Below, piece after piece: positions 1 to 7,884 of a DNA stretch of 22,493 nt. The notes beneath the pieces were generated by a model that ran no database searches, was not told the DNA's origin, and was given only the letters and a program-made list of their open reading frames with translations. The stretch is from an uncultured Desulfovibrio sp. (GTDB lineage: Bacteria; Desulfobacterota; Desulfovibrionia; Desulfovibrionales; Desulfovibrionaceae): contig USCL01000023.1 in the NCBI GenBank assembly GCA_900553145.1, positions 1 through 22,493 on the forward strand, given 5' to 3'. Position 1 is the stretch's first letter. Every line of letters begins with the position of its first letter. A program made the position numbers and the translations under genes.

Positions 1-79
1 CAAAGCGTCAGGCCATGCAAGGCTCTCCAGCCTGTTGATACAAAGGGAAAGCGTGGCTGTGGCGTGCTGTGCGGTGTGG

Positions 80-125
80 AGGGACGGGCGGCGGGGCACA
101 TGCGGGGGCGTTGCCGTCCCTTTTT
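80..125 (+). terminator. Rho-independent terminator of an upstream unit
   Basis: AGGGACGG (80-87) is perfectly complementary to CCGTCCCT (114-121), and the stem is followed by TTTTT. The 26-base loop is long for an intrinsic terminator, which lowers confidence. It would end a plus-strand transcript entering from the left and insulate the glutamate synthase operon. Confidence 0.5.
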
Positions 126-188
126 GCAGGGGGGCGCGGAGGGTGGAGGGGGCACGGGATCTCTGCAGGTTGGAGAAAAAAGAATATT

Positions 189-206
189 ACAATTTTGTAA
201 AATTGT
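189..206. promoter_or_regulatory. AT-rich palindrome, possible operator
   Basis: ACAATTTT (189-196), a two-base spacer and AAAATTGT (199-206) form a perfect 8-bp inverted repeat. A second repeat, TTACAA/TTGTAA, overlaps it. It lies about 270 bases before the first glutamate synthase gene in an otherwise GC-rich segment, where a promoter or operator would be expected. I cannot name the regulator. Confidence 0.3.
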
Positions 207-330
207 GAAAAAAGTTCGTTTGAAGAATTGATACCTAAAAATAAGTCTGTTAGTGTTCATTTCCCCGTCGAAAAGGACGTCTATTCTTCGTGACGGCATT
301 TAGAATAACAAAAATGTAAAAATGGCGTTG

Positions 331-450
331 CGGCATTGGCCGAAAAACGGCCTTGCCGAAGTCGCTTCTCCCCGCGCGCTGCCGCAAGCGGACGTCGCAC
401 GGAAAGAGGAGGGCGGCACGCCGCCATGAAGTCCCGCCGCACATGGCGGG
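331..450 (+). promoter_or_regulatory. Hairpin-rich leader of the glutamate synthase operon
   Basis: Three stems follow one another. CGGCATTGGCCG/CGGCCTTGCCG (331-342/348-358) has a loop AAAAA. GGCGG/CCGCC (412-416/421-425) comes next. CCCGCC/GGCGGG (433-438/445-450) has a six-base loop and ends 16 bases before the ribosome binding site. None is followed by a T-run, so attenuation by intrinsic termination is not evident. The leader may affect mRNA stability or translation. It matches no riboswitch class I recognise. Confidence 0.3.
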
Positions 451-476
451 CAGTCCGTATGAGGATGGAGGAAGCT

Positions 477-1583
477 ATGTGCAGAATCGGAGCGATCAAA
501 AGCAAGGTGCCGGTCGAACCGGCGAAGGCGTTGTATTTGATGCTTCCCCAGCAGGAAGGGCATGACAATTCCGGTTATGCCATGGTGATGCAGGATTTGT
601 ACGGCGTTTTTGAGGCCTATAAGGACAAGCCGCTGCTGTCCCTGGCCTGTACGCCGCGCGGCGCCCGGATGGTCAGGGAATATATGGAGGAGCAGGGCTT
701 TGGGCAGGTCGCCGAGTGGATCCCGGATGTGGATCGGCGGCCCGGCCTCGATATCAAGGCCATGCCCTGCTACGTATTCCGCAACTACGAGTACCCCGAA
801 GCCTATCAGGATCGCCCGCAGGCCGAGCGCGAGGAGCTGCTCCTCGACACGCGCCTTGCCCTGCGCCGGATGCTGGAAGAGGGAGATCAGGGGTTCGTCT
901 ATTCTTTCTGGCCCGATGTGCTGACTTTGAAGGAAATCGGCGATCCCCGCGACATCGCCACGTATTTCCGGCTGTGGGACGCTGACGGGCCCCTGCGGGC
1001 GAAGAGCATCGTGACCCAGTGCCGCCAGAACACGAACTACGACATCGTCCGGTATGCGGCGCATCCGTTTTTCCTTCAGGGCTATACCCTGTGCGCCAAT
1101 GGGGAAAACACGTTCTATACCAAGAACACGGAGTATCAGAAGTCGCTGCACCGGGGATATGTCGGGTTCGAGTCGGACTCGCAGAATTTTCTCTACACCC
1201 TGCACTATGTGCTGCACGAGCTGAAGTGGCCCATCAAGTACTTCAAGCACGTGATTACGCCCCTGCCTTTTGCGGAGGCGGAACGGCGCGAAGACCGCAA
1301 GGTGTTGAGCCTCATCCGGGAATCCCTCGCCCATCTGGAAATCAACGGCCCGAACACGATCATCGCCGTGCTCCCCGATGGGAGCATGATGACGTGCTGC
1401 GACTCCAAGAAGCTGCGCCCCGTGGTTGTGGGCGGAGACGGGACGACCATGGCGATTTCCTCGGAGGTCTGCGGCCTCAACGCGGTTTTGCCCGATCGGG
1501 ACGCTTCGCTGGACATCTACCCCAACGAACGGGAAGTTGTGGTCATCAATCAGGATTTGGCGGTGCAAAGATGGAATCAGTAA
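477..1583 (+). CDS. Glutamate synthase, class II glutamine amidotransferase subunit
   Basis: This 368-residue protein is the separate glutaminase subunit of a split glutamate synthase. It should hydrolyse glutamine to glutamate and deliver ammonia to the synthase subunit. It begins MCRIGAIKSK, and in class II (Ntn-type) amidotransferases the cysteine at position 2 becomes the N-terminal nucleophile after Met removal. This fixes the start at ATG 477. In-frame upstream starts, including ATG 426, would bury the cysteine. GGAGGAAG at 467-474 gives good spacing to ATG 477. The segment HDNSGYAMVMQD near residue 30 fits the substrate-binding part of the fold. The next gene overlaps its end by 13 bases, indicating translational coupling. 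In typical bacteria this domain is the N-terminus of the large GltB chain, whereas here it is free-standing as in archaeal and sulfate-reducer enzymes. The family call is firm, but the exact subunit name varies between genomes. Confidence 0.87.
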   Translation: MCRIGAIKSKVPVEPAKALYLMLPQQEGHDNSGYAMVMQDLYGVFEAYKDKPLLSLACTPRGARMVREYMEEQGFGQVAEWIPDVDRRPGLDIKAMPCYVFRNYEYPEAYQDRPQAEREELLLDTRLALRRMLEEGDQGFVYSFWPDVLTLKEIGDPRDIATYFRLWDADGPLRAKSIVTQCRQNTNYDIVRYAAHPFFLQGYTLCANGENTFYTKNTEYQKSLHRGYVGFESDSQNFLYTLHYVLHELKWPIKYFKHVITPLPFAEAERREDRKVLSLIRESLAHLEINGPNTIIAVLPDGSMMTCCDSKKLRPVVVGGDGTTMAISSEVCGLNAVLPDRDASLDIYPNEREVVVINQDLAVQRWNQ

Positions 1584-3202
1584 CCACGCAGGATCTTGGC
1601 GTCAACGATTTGAAATGGATCATCGACTATCGGCCCGAGCGCTGCACCATGTGCGGCAGCTGCGTGGCGAGCTGCACCCTGAATGCCATTGAGGTCGCGG
1701 TACAGCGGCAGGATTTGACGGTATCCCGCACGGGCCGGCCGGAACCGGTCCGGGAACATCTGGCCCGCCCCGTCATCCACCAGAAGGCGAGCCTCAGCGA
1801 AGCGTGCGTCGGCTGCGGCATGTGTATGAATGTGTGCCCCAATCAGGCGATCCGCCCGGTCCGCAACCCCGACAGCCGGTATACGTTGCTGGCCCGGAAG
1901 GACGGCCCCATCAAACGCGGCGGGCGCACCAACCTGAACGCGCAGCGTGCCCTTGACCACATTGTCGTGGGCCGCATCAGCCAGATGACCGACCCGGCGC
2001 TGGACTCCGAGCGGCATACCTTCGACATTCTGGCCCCGTTCGGGCGCGTGCTCCTGCCCGGCGAACTCCCGCTGAGTCCGGAGGGCGGCGAACTGAGGCT
2101 CACCGGGAAGACGCCCCCGCTGCGCTGGATTTATCCGGTCATTTTCAGCGACATGTCCATCGGCGCGCTCTCCACGCGGGCGTGGGAGGCCATCGCGCTG
2201 GCCACGGCCTATCTGAACGAGCAATGCGGCCTTCCCGTACGCATGAGCTCGGGCGAGGGCGGCATGCCCGTCAAGCTGCTGGAATCCGAGCGGCTCAAGT
2301 ACATGATCCTGCAAATCGCGTCCGGGCACTTCGGCTGGAACCGCATCATCAAAGCGATGCCCCGCATGAAGGCCGACCCGGCGGGCATCCTGATCAAGAT
2401 AGGGCAGGGCGCCAAGCCCGGCGACGGCGGCCTGTTGCCCGCCGCCAAGGTGGCCCCGCACATTCAGGCCATCCGCGGCGTCCCGAAGGCGACCCTCCAT
2501 TCGCCGCCGAACCATCAGGGGCTGTATTCCATCGAGGAATCCGTCCAGAAGATGCACCTGTCCCTCAACGCGGCCTTCGGGTTCCGCGTGCCCGTGGCCA
2601 TCAAGTGCGCGGCTTCGGCGACGTCCGTATCGGTCTACAACAACCTGCTCCGCGATCCGTACAAGATCTGCGGCGGGTTCTTCATCGACGGCATTCAGGG
2701 CGGCACCGGCGCGGCGAACGAGATCTCGCTCGACCATACCGGGCATCCGGTGGTTTCCAAACTGCGCGACTGCTACCTCGCCGCCGTGCGGCAGGGGTTG
2801 CAGGGGCAGATCCCGCTGTGGGCGGGCGGCGGCATCGGCATGACCGGGACGGCCGCGGCCGACGCCTTCAAGATGATCTGCCTCGGCGCGAACGGCGTGT
2901 TCCTCGGCAAGATCCTCATCCAGCTTCTGGGCTGCGTGGGCAACGAGCAGGGCCGCTGCAACGCCTGCTCCACGGGCAAATGCCCCACCGGCATCTGCAC
3001 GCAGGACCCGCGCCTCGTCCACCGGCTGGACATCGATCGCGGGGCGCAGAGCATCGTCGACTACATGCTGGCGCTGGACGGCGAGCTGCGCAAGCTTATG
3101 GCCCCCATCGGCAACAGCTCGCTGCCGGTGGGCCGTTCCGACGCCCTCGTGACGACGGACAGGGCGATGGCCGACAAACTTGGCATCCAATACGTGTGCT
3201 AG
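1571..3202 (+). CDS. gltB: Glutamate synthase, FMN-dependent synthase subunit with N-terminal ferredoxin domain
   Basis: The 543-residue protein carries the catalytic barrel that converts 2-oxoglutarate plus ammonia to glutamate on FMN. Two [4Fe-4S] motifs come first: C25-x2-C28-x2-C31-x3-C35 and C79-x2-C82-x2-C85-x3-CP. The barrel shows SSGEGGMP, KIGQGAKPGDGG, FIDGIQGGTGAA and GGGIGMTGTAAADA, all typical of the GltS FMN domain. CNACSTGKCPTGICTQDP near the end supplies the cysteines of the cluster next to FMN. The start at ATG 1571 lies inside the previous gene (13-base overlap), and the upstream signal AAAG is weak, so coupled translation is likely. The stop TAG at 3200-3202 is partly shared with the Shine-Dalgarno sequence of the next gene. 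The N-terminal ferredoxin suggests electrons arrive through Fe-S centres rather than by direct NADPH docking. This is the archaeal-type architecture. Confidence 0.93.
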   Translation: MESVTTQDLGVNDLKWIIDYRPERCTMCGSCVASCTLNAIEVAVQRQDLTVSRTGRPEPVREHLARPVIHQKASLSEACVGCGMCMNVCPNQAIRPVRNPDSRYTLLARKDGPIKRGGRTNLNAQRALDHIVVGRISQMTDPALDSERHTFDILAPFGRVLLPGELPLSPEGGELRLTGKTPPLRWIYPVIFSDMSIGALSTRAWEAIALATAYLNEQCGLPVRMSSGEGGMPVKLLESERLKYMILQIASGHFGWNRIIKAMPRMKADPAGILIKIGQGAKPGDGGLLPAAKVAPHIQAIRGVPKATLHSPPNHQGLYSIEESVQKMHLSLNAAFGFRVPVAIKCAASATSVSVYNNLLRDPYKICGGFFIDGIQGGTGAANEISLDHTGHPVVSKLRDCYLAAVRQGLQGQIPLWAGGGIGMTGTAAADAFKMICLGANGVFLGKILIQLLGCVGNEQGRCNACSTGKCPTGICTQDPRLVHRLDIDRGAQSIVDYMLALDGELRKLMAPIGNSSLPVGRSDALVTTDRAMADKLGIQYVC

Positions 3203-3211
3203 GAGGGCGAC

Positions 3212-5518
3212 ATGTTGAGAATAGATACCTTGCACGGGACGCAGCGCATGTCGACCCAGGATCTGCTGCTTGCCATTGAGGAAGCGGTCGGCAACGGTGA
3301 AACGTCGTTTGAAATAGCGGGATCGGGCCAGCACGATATCGGCGGCCCGCTGTGGAATAAAGAGGGCAAGGCCCTGCGGTTCCATGTGACCAACCCCGGC
3401 CAGCGCGTCGGGTCCATGTGCCTTGACAATACGGAGATTTTTGTGGACGGCCCCGCGCCCGCCGACGTGGGCTGGCTGAACGCGGGAGGGCGCATCGTCG
3501 TGCGCGGGGACGCGGGCGATACCGCCGCCCATTGCGCGGCGGCGGGCGTCATCCACATCGGCGGGCGGGCCGGGGCCCGTTCCGGTTCGCTCATGAAGCA
3601 CGATCCGCTCTATGAGCCCCCGGAACTTTGGGTGCTCAAGAATGTGGGCAGTTTCTCCTTCGAGTTCATGGGCGGCGGCAAGGCCGTCGTCTGCGGCTAC
3701 GGATGCGAGGGGCTTGCTTCCGTCCTCGGGGAACGCCCCTGCGTGGGCATGGTCGGCGGCGTCGTGTACGTGCGCGGCGCGTTTTCCGAAGAGCTTGCGG
3801 ACGATCTCGCCGTGTCCGGGCTGGAATCCGGCGACATCGCGTACCTTGATGCCGGGATGGAAGCGTTCCTGTCTTCCGTCGGCAGGCCGGAACTGCGCGA
3901 CGCCCTGAGCGATTGGAGCCAGTGGAGGAAGATCCATCCCCTTGCCTTCGGGGAACATGCGGCCACCAAGCCCGGCCTCATGCCGGTAAACGCGTTCCGG
4001 GCGAGGGAATGGGTAAAGGGCGGCATATTCAGCGACGTGTGCGGCGACGATTTTGCCGTGAACGCTACCGTGGCCCGCAGCATATACCGTCAGCGTGTAC
4101 CCTCATGGGACAACGCCGCGTGCGCCGCGCCCTGCGAGTTCAACTGTCCGGCCTCCATTCCCACGCAGCGGCGCTATAACTTGCTGCGTGAGGGCAAGGT
4201 GGAGGAAGCCTACAGGCTGGTGCTCGAGTATACGCCGTTCCCCGGTTCAGTGTGCGGCGGGGTATGCCCCAATCCGTGCATGGAAGGGTGCACGCGCGGC
4301 GGCATCGACGAAGCCGTCCGGATCGGGCCGCTCGGGCGTTGCTCCGTCGATGTGGCTTTACCCCGGCCCGCCGGGCGGACCGGCAAGCGGATCGCCGTGC
4401 TCGGGGGCGGCGTCGCGGGGCTGAATGCCGCGTGGCAGCTCGCCCGGAAGGGGCACGAGGTTGCCGTCTATGAAGCCGATGGCCGTATGGGCGGAAAGCT
4501 GGAGCAGGTCATTCCCCGCGCCCGCCTCCGGCACGAGGTTCTGGAAAAGGAATTGAAGCGCATCAAGGACATGGGCGTCCGCTTCGTGACCGGCTGTCGG
4601 GTCGACGCGGACATGTTCCAGCGGCTTCGGCGGGAAAACGACGCCGTGGTCGTGGCTACGGGCGGGCATGTCCCCCGCGTGTTCCCGTGGCCCGGCCATG
4701 AGAAGATCGTGGCGGGCATCGACTTCCTCAAAGCCGTCAACAAGGGGCTGAATCCCCGCGTCGGCCGGAACGTCATCGTCATCGGCTGCGGCAATGCGGG
4801 CATGGATGCCGCCGCCGGAGCCTATGCGATGGGCGCGGAAAGCGTGACCTGCATCGATGTGCAGAAACCGGCGGCCTTTGCCCATGAGATTGCGCATATC
4901 GAAGCGCTGGGCGGCAAGCTGCTCTGGCCGGTAATGACCAAGGCGATAACCGACGAGGGGCTCGTCACGGCGGACGGTTCGCTCATCCCCGGCGATATGG
5001 TCATCATCACGATCGGCGAGTCCCCGGATTTGGGGTACCTGCCCGAAGGCGTGCGGAAGTTCCGCGATTGGGTGGCTCCCGAAGAGGATACAAGCATTCT
5101 GGAAGGCGTGTTTGCGGCGGGCGATATGGTCAAGCCCGGGCGGCTGGTGGATGCCATTGGCGCGGGGGCCAAAGCCGCGGAGGCGGTCGACGCCTACCTC
5201 CGCGGCGTGGCCTATGCGCCCGCCGAAAAGAAGCTCGTGCCCTCAGGCCAGCTGGGCAAAGCGTATTTTACCCGCTGCCATCATGGCGATTTGCCCGCTG
5301 CGAACCGTGATTTTGACCGTTGCATCAGCTGCGGGACCTGCCGGGATTGCAAGATGTGTTTTGAGTCCTGCCCGGAGCAGGCCATCAGCCGGGAAACGCT
5401 GGCGGACGGTTCTTTCCGGTATATTTCCGCCCCTGAGCGCTGCATCGGCTGCGGCATTTGCGCGGGCGTCTGCCCCTGCGGTATTTGGACGATGAAGCCG
5501 AACGTGCCGTTGGAGTAA
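3212..5518 (+). CDS. gltD: Fused glutamate synthase GXGXG domain, GltD-like flavin reductase and polyferredoxin
   Basis: The 768-residue fusion has three parts. Residues 1 to about 250 are the GXGXG beta-helix normally at the C-terminus of GltB, with glycine-rich runs such as VIHIGGRAGARSG and FEFMGGGKAVVCG. Residues about 295-690 are GltD-like. Cysteines 304/308/312 and 348/352/356/360 bind Fe-S clusters, GGGVAG (398-403) binds FAD, GCGNAG (525-530) binds NAD(P)H, and GVFAAGDMVKPGRLVDAI closes the FAD site. The C-terminus holds two ferredoxin motifs, C710-x2-C713-x2-C716-x3-CP and C744-x2-C747-x2-C750-x3-CP, with two extra cysteines at 704 and 707. AGGAGG at 3201-3206 precedes ATG 3212 by five bases. 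It should pass electrons from NAD(P)H or ferredoxin to the synthase subunit. It ends the operon. Ordinary GltD lacks both the GXGXG part and the C-terminal clusters. Confidence 0.9.
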   Translation: MLRIDTLHGTQRMSTQDLLLAIEEAVGNGETSFEIAGSGQHDIGGPLWNKEGKALRFHVTNPGQRVGSMCLDNTEIFVDGPAPADVGWLNAGGRIVVRGDAGDTAAHCAAAGVIHIGGRAGARSGSLMKHDPLYEPPELWVLKNVGSFSFEFMGGGKAVVCGYGCEGLASVLGERPCVGMVGGVVYVRGAFSEELADDLAVSGLESGDIAYLDAGMEAFLSSVGRPELRDALSDWSQWRKIHPLAFGEHAATKPGLMPVNAFRAREWVKGGIFSDVCGDDFAVNATVARSIYRQRVPSWDNAACAAPCEFNCPASIPTQRRYNLLREGKVEEAYRLVLEYTPFPGSVCGGVCPNPCMEGCTRGGIDEAVRIGPLGRCSVDVALPRPAGRTGKRIAVLGGGVAGLNAAWQLARKGHEVAVYEADGRMGGKLEQVIPRARLRHEVLEKELKRIKDMGVRFVTGCRVDADMFQRLRRENDAVVVATGGHVPRVFPWPGHEKIVAGIDFLKAVNKGLNPRVGRNVIVIGCGNAGMDAAAGAYAMGAESVTCIDVQKPAAFAHEIAHIEALGGKLLWPVMTKAITDEGLVTADGSLIPGDMVIITIGESPDLGYLPEGVRKFRDWVAPEEDTSILEGVFAAGDMVKPGRLVDAIGAGAKAAEAVDAYLRGVAYAPAEKKLVPSGQLGKAYFTRCHHGDLPAANRDFDRCISCGTCRDCKMCFESCPEQAISRETLADGSFRYISAPERCIGCGICAGVCPCGIWTMKPNVPLE

Positions 5519-5530
5519 GGGGAAATATTG

Positions 5531-5568
5531 GGGAGGGAGAAACTTTCTTCAGCAAGTTTCTCCCTCCC
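5531..5568. repeat. Perfect 15-bp intergenic hairpin after the glutamate synthase operon
   Basis: GGGAGGGAGAAACTT (5531-5545) and its exact complement (5554-5568) enclose the loop TCTTCAGC. It begins 12 bases after the operon stop. A T-rich stretch appears only at about 5603-5614, so it is not a textbook terminator. It may act as a 3'-end stabiliser or be one copy of a dispersed intergenic palindrome. The second GGGGAGG-rich hairpin at 5770-5807 resembles it in composition. Confidence 0.6.
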
Positions 5569-5670
5569 CTCCCCAAACCCCTCCTCTCCCACTTCAAAGA
5601 TTTTTGTTTTTATCGAATCCCTATTGTACTAAGGGGGTATCTTTCATGGATGGAATACACTTGAATAGAG

Positions 5671-5708
5671 AAAAGGCTTCATAATCCATATGGATGTGAA
5701 GCCTTTTT
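5671..5708 (+). terminator. Bidirectional intrinsic terminator between convergent genes
   Basis: AAAAGGCTTCA (5671-5681) pairs with TGAAGCCTTTT (5697-5707) and is followed by further T. The enclosed segment contains the self-complementary ATCCATATGGAT. The A-run on the left side becomes a T-run on the other strand, so it can also stop the minus-strand Na/Pi transporter transcript. Confidence 0.8.
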
Positions 5709-5769
5709 CCACACAACGGAACTCCTGTTGCGCGGCCTCCCCATCAACCGAAGTTTTTGCGGGTGGGGT

Positions 5770-5807
5770 CCGGGGAGGGGGCTTTTTTCAAAAAACCTCC
5801 TCCCCGG
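5770..5807. repeat. Imperfect GC-rich hairpin beside the Na/Pi gene stop
   Basis: The left arm CCGGGGAGGGGGCTTTTTT (5770-5788) and right arm AAAAAACCTCCTCCCCGG (5790-5807) pair with one or two mismatches. It lies 15 bases beyond the end of the minus-strand transporter gene. It could assist termination on that strand, but no clean T-run follows the stem. It may belong to the same intergenic palindrome family as 5531-5568. Confidence 0.5.
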
Positions 5808-5822
5808 TCTTCTTTTTCCTGA

Positions 5823-7442
5823 TTAAGCCTTCGCCTTGCTTTCCGAACATGTGGAAATCGTGGCCTTGGCGACATTGTTCGAATGATAGCCGATGTGCTC
5901 GATGATGCCGAGAATGTCCACATAGACAAGGCCCGTTTCGGAGTCGCACTCCTGCTTGTCCAGGCGCTGGATATGGCGGTTGCGGAGTTCCACTTCCAGG
6001 CCGCGCAGCTTCCCGGGGATCGGGGCGACTTCGTGGGCCTTGTCGGGATCGTCGTTGATGAAGCCGTCCAGTGCGGTCACAATGGCGTGATGGGCCTCGG
6101 CATACATGTCGGAGAGTTCGGCCATGGCCTGCTGGGAGAAGTCCTTCGGCCTGTTCTGGCGGTACGCGTAGTATTCAAGGAGCTTTTTGCCGTAATCGCC
6201 GATACGTTCGATATTCCCGGAGCTGGCGACATACAATGTCAGCACGCGGGCCGCGTCGTCGGAGATCCCGGCCTGCATGATGTCTTCGGCATAGGCTTTG
6301 ACGGCCTTATGCAACTGGTCGATCTTGGCTTCGGTCTCTTCGATATTGGGGATGAGCTCCTTCTTGTCGTTGAAGAAGACTTCCTGAACAGAATCAAGGA
6401 GATGGATAGCCAAAAAGCCCATGTAGGCGCATTCGTTCTTGACCGCTTCCACGGCGATGCCCGGGGTGGCTTCGATGAGCTTGGGGTCAAGATACTGGGC
6501 TCCTTCAACGACCTTGTGGGCCTTGTCGGGCAGGATCTTGCGGATAAGTGCCGCAAACGGCTTGACGAAAGGCAGGAAAATCAGTGTGTTGAAGACGTTG
6601 AACAACGTATGGGCGTTGGCGATCTGATGGCCGATGCCCGTGGCCGTCATGGCGATCAGCTCTTGGTAGAGCGGAAGGATGGCGAGGAAAATGCATACGC
6701 CGATGACGTTGAAGAGCACATGGGCGGCGCAGGCCTGCTTGGCGGTCCGATCCGTGCCGATGGACGCGAGGACTGCGGTGATGGTGGTTCCGATGTTGTC
6801 GCCGAGGATGATGGGAATGGCGGCGTGAAGAGGCAAGAGGCCCTGCACGCCGAGGGCAATGGTCAGGCCGACCGTGGCGGCGCTGGATTGGACAAGGAGC
6901 GTAAGCAAGGTGCCGGCCATAACCCCCATGAGCGGGTTGTGGCTGAACATGATGAACAAATCTTTTTCATGCCGGAGGAAGCTCATGGAGGATTCCATGG
7001 TCTGCATGCCCACGAAAAGCAGACCGAAACCCAGCAGGCCGTTTCCGGCGTACTTCTGAACCTTGGAGCGTCCAAAGAAGGAAAGGAGTACGCCTATAAT
7101 GATGAAGAGATAGGCGTAGTCTTGGACCTTGATGGCGAGGATCTGGCCTGTAACCGTCGTCCCGATGTTGGCGCCCATGATGACGCCGATAGCCTGCGTC
7201 AGGGTCATGAGCCCCGCATCGACGAAGCTGACCGTCATGACCGTGGTGGCGCTGCTGCTTTGGATGAGAACGGTGACGCAGGCACCCACCAATACGCCCA
7301 TGACAGGCGTTTTGGTCAGTGTTCCGATAAGCTGTCGCAATCGGTCCCCGGCGATCAGCTGTAGGGCCTCACTGATCAGCTTGATGGCGAAAAGAAAAAG
7401 TCCAACGCCGCCAAGAAGCTGAATGATGCTTTGTACAGACAT
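5823..7442 (-). CDS. Na+/phosphate cotransporter family protein with C-terminal PhoU-like domain
   Basis: The 539-residue inner-membrane protein belongs to the NptA/PNaS-type Na/Pi cotransporters and probably moves phosphate with sodium. The two inverted Na/Pi repeats are visible: QSSSATT (61-67) with GANIGTT (90-96), then QSSAAT (185-190) with GDNIGTT (214-220). Several hydrophobic segments lie between residues 5 and about 300. NAHTLFN (276-282) is a further family signature. Residues about 350-535 are helical, charged and PhoU-like, as in YjbB-type members, and may sense or regulate phosphate flux. The start MSVQSIIQLL at 7442 is preceded by AAGGAG (7450-7455) at seven bases. Longer in-frame starts lack that signal. 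The gene is monocistronic, convergent with the glutamate synthase operon and divergent from the tRNA. Export rather than import of phosphate is possible for this subgroup. Confidence 0.9.
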   Translation of the reverse strand: MSVQSIIQLLGGVGLFLFAIKLISEALQLIAGDRLRQLIGTLTKTPVMGVLVGACVTVLIQSSSATTVMTVSFVDAGLMTLTQAIGVIMGANIGTTVTGQILAIKVQDYAYLFIIIGVLLSFFGRSKVQKYAGNGLLGFGLLFVGMQTMESSMSFLRHEKDLFIMFSHNPLMGVMAGTLLTLLVQSSAATVGLTIALGVQGLLPLHAAIPIILGDNIGTTITAVLASIGTDRTAKQACAAHVLFNVIGVCIFLAILPLYQELIAMTATGIGHQIANAHTLFNVFNTLIFLPFVKPFAALIRKILPDKAHKVVEGAQYLDPKLIEATPGIAVEAVKNECAYMGFLAIHLLDSVQEVFFNDKKELIPNIEETEAKIDQLHKAVKAYAEDIMQAGISDDAARVLTLYVASSGNIERIGDYGKKLLEYYAYRQNRPKDFSQQAMAELSDMYAEAHHAIVTALDGFINDDPDKAHEVAPIPGKLRGLEVELRNRHIQRLDKQECDSETGLVYVDILGIIEHIGYHSNNVAKATISTCSESKAKA

Positions 7443-7655
7443 GAAGACGCTCCTTAGAATTTGGTTCGACTCTTGCCCCATGAAAAGATGAACTGTCAAG
7501 GAAATTCCCGGCGAATTCGAATACTCGGCGCTTCTCAACAGGGATGCTGAGTTTTTTTGAAATGTTGTGATAATAAAATATTCTTTATTTACTCAATGTT
7601 ATCTCTGTATATTGCTCGCTGTACGGAAAAAAGGCTGTTTTTTCGAAAAAAAGAC

Positions 7656-7684
7656 TTGCCAACTACCTTGGATTTCGCTAGTTA
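7656..7684 (+). promoter_or_regulatory. Sigma70-type promoter of tRNA-Ser
   Basis: TTGCCA (7656-7661) and TAGTTA (7679-7684) are separated by exactly 17 bases. A start site near 7691 would leave a short 5' leader before the mature tRNA at 7701. Position and spacing suit a tRNA promoter. Confidence 0.6.
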
Positions 7685-7700
7685 CATCGCTGCGCGACGC

Positions 7701-7790
7701 GGAGAGGTGTCCGAGCTGGTCGAAGGAGCACGATTGGAAATCGTGTGTACTCAAAAGGTACCGGGAGTTCGAATCTCCCCCTCTCCGCCA
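7701..7790 (+). tRNA. tRNA-Ser (anticodon GGA)
   Basis: The acceptor stem GGAGAGG (7701-7707) pairs with CCTCTCC (7780-7786), followed by discriminator G and encoded CCA (7788-7790). The anticodon stem CACGA/TCGTG holds the loop TTGGAAA with anticodon GGA at 7736-7738, which reads UCC and UCU serine codons. The T arm is GGGAG-TTCGAAT-CTCCC (7763-7779). The long variable arm between the anticodon and T arms is the class II feature expected for serine tRNA. It is followed directly by an intrinsic terminator and then a tyrosine recombinase gene, which points to its 3' end as an integration site. Confidence 0.95.
7763..7790 (+). other. Candidate attachment site (tRNA-Ser 3' end)
   Basis: Tyrosine recombinases of tRNA-targeting islands commonly use the T arm to CCA end as the crossover site and restore the tRNA. 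Here the recombinase gene starts 95 bases downstream in the outward orientation. I found no second copy of this sequence elsewhere in the window, so the far boundary would lie beyond position 22493. This is inferred from position only. Confidence 0.4.
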
Positions 7791-7799
7791 TAAATTTTG

Positions 7800-7825
7800 A
7801 ACCCACTGGAAACAGTGGGTTTTTT
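7800..7825 (+). terminator. Intrinsic terminator after tRNA-Ser
   Basis: AACCCACTG (7800-7808), the tetraloop GAAA and CAGTGGGTT (7813-7821) form a perfect stem followed by a T-run. It ends the tRNA transcript and insulates the recombinase gene from it. Confidence 0.9.
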
Positions 7826-7884
7826 CTTTTTGGCATGAGCTTTATTCCTGCGGATACAGTTCAGGGATACATTTGGAGCTCATC

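Larger units (their letters stand above)
1..476. other. Non-coding region upstream of the glutamate synthase operon
   Basis: No convincing gene is seen here. The first 80 bases are GC-rich and may be the tail of the unit to the left. A terminator-like hairpin lies at 80-125, an AT-rich stretch with a palindrome at about 180-245, and a GC-rich leader with several hairpins at 331-450. Long minus-strand frames crossing this region are shadows of the plus-strand operon. Confidence 0.6.

Noticed and set aside
1577..3958. A 793-residue open frame on the minus strand, and similar long minus frames at 300-1568
   Set aside because: They lie antisense to the glutamate synthase genes, are rich in His/Arg/Ala as expected for shadows of GC-rich genes, and show no domain motifs.
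5883..7364. A 493-residue plus-strand frame
   Set aside because: It is the complement of the Na/Pi transporter gene. Its composition (Asp/Gly/Val-rich) is that of a shadow frame, and the opposite strand has clear family motifs and a ribosome binding site.
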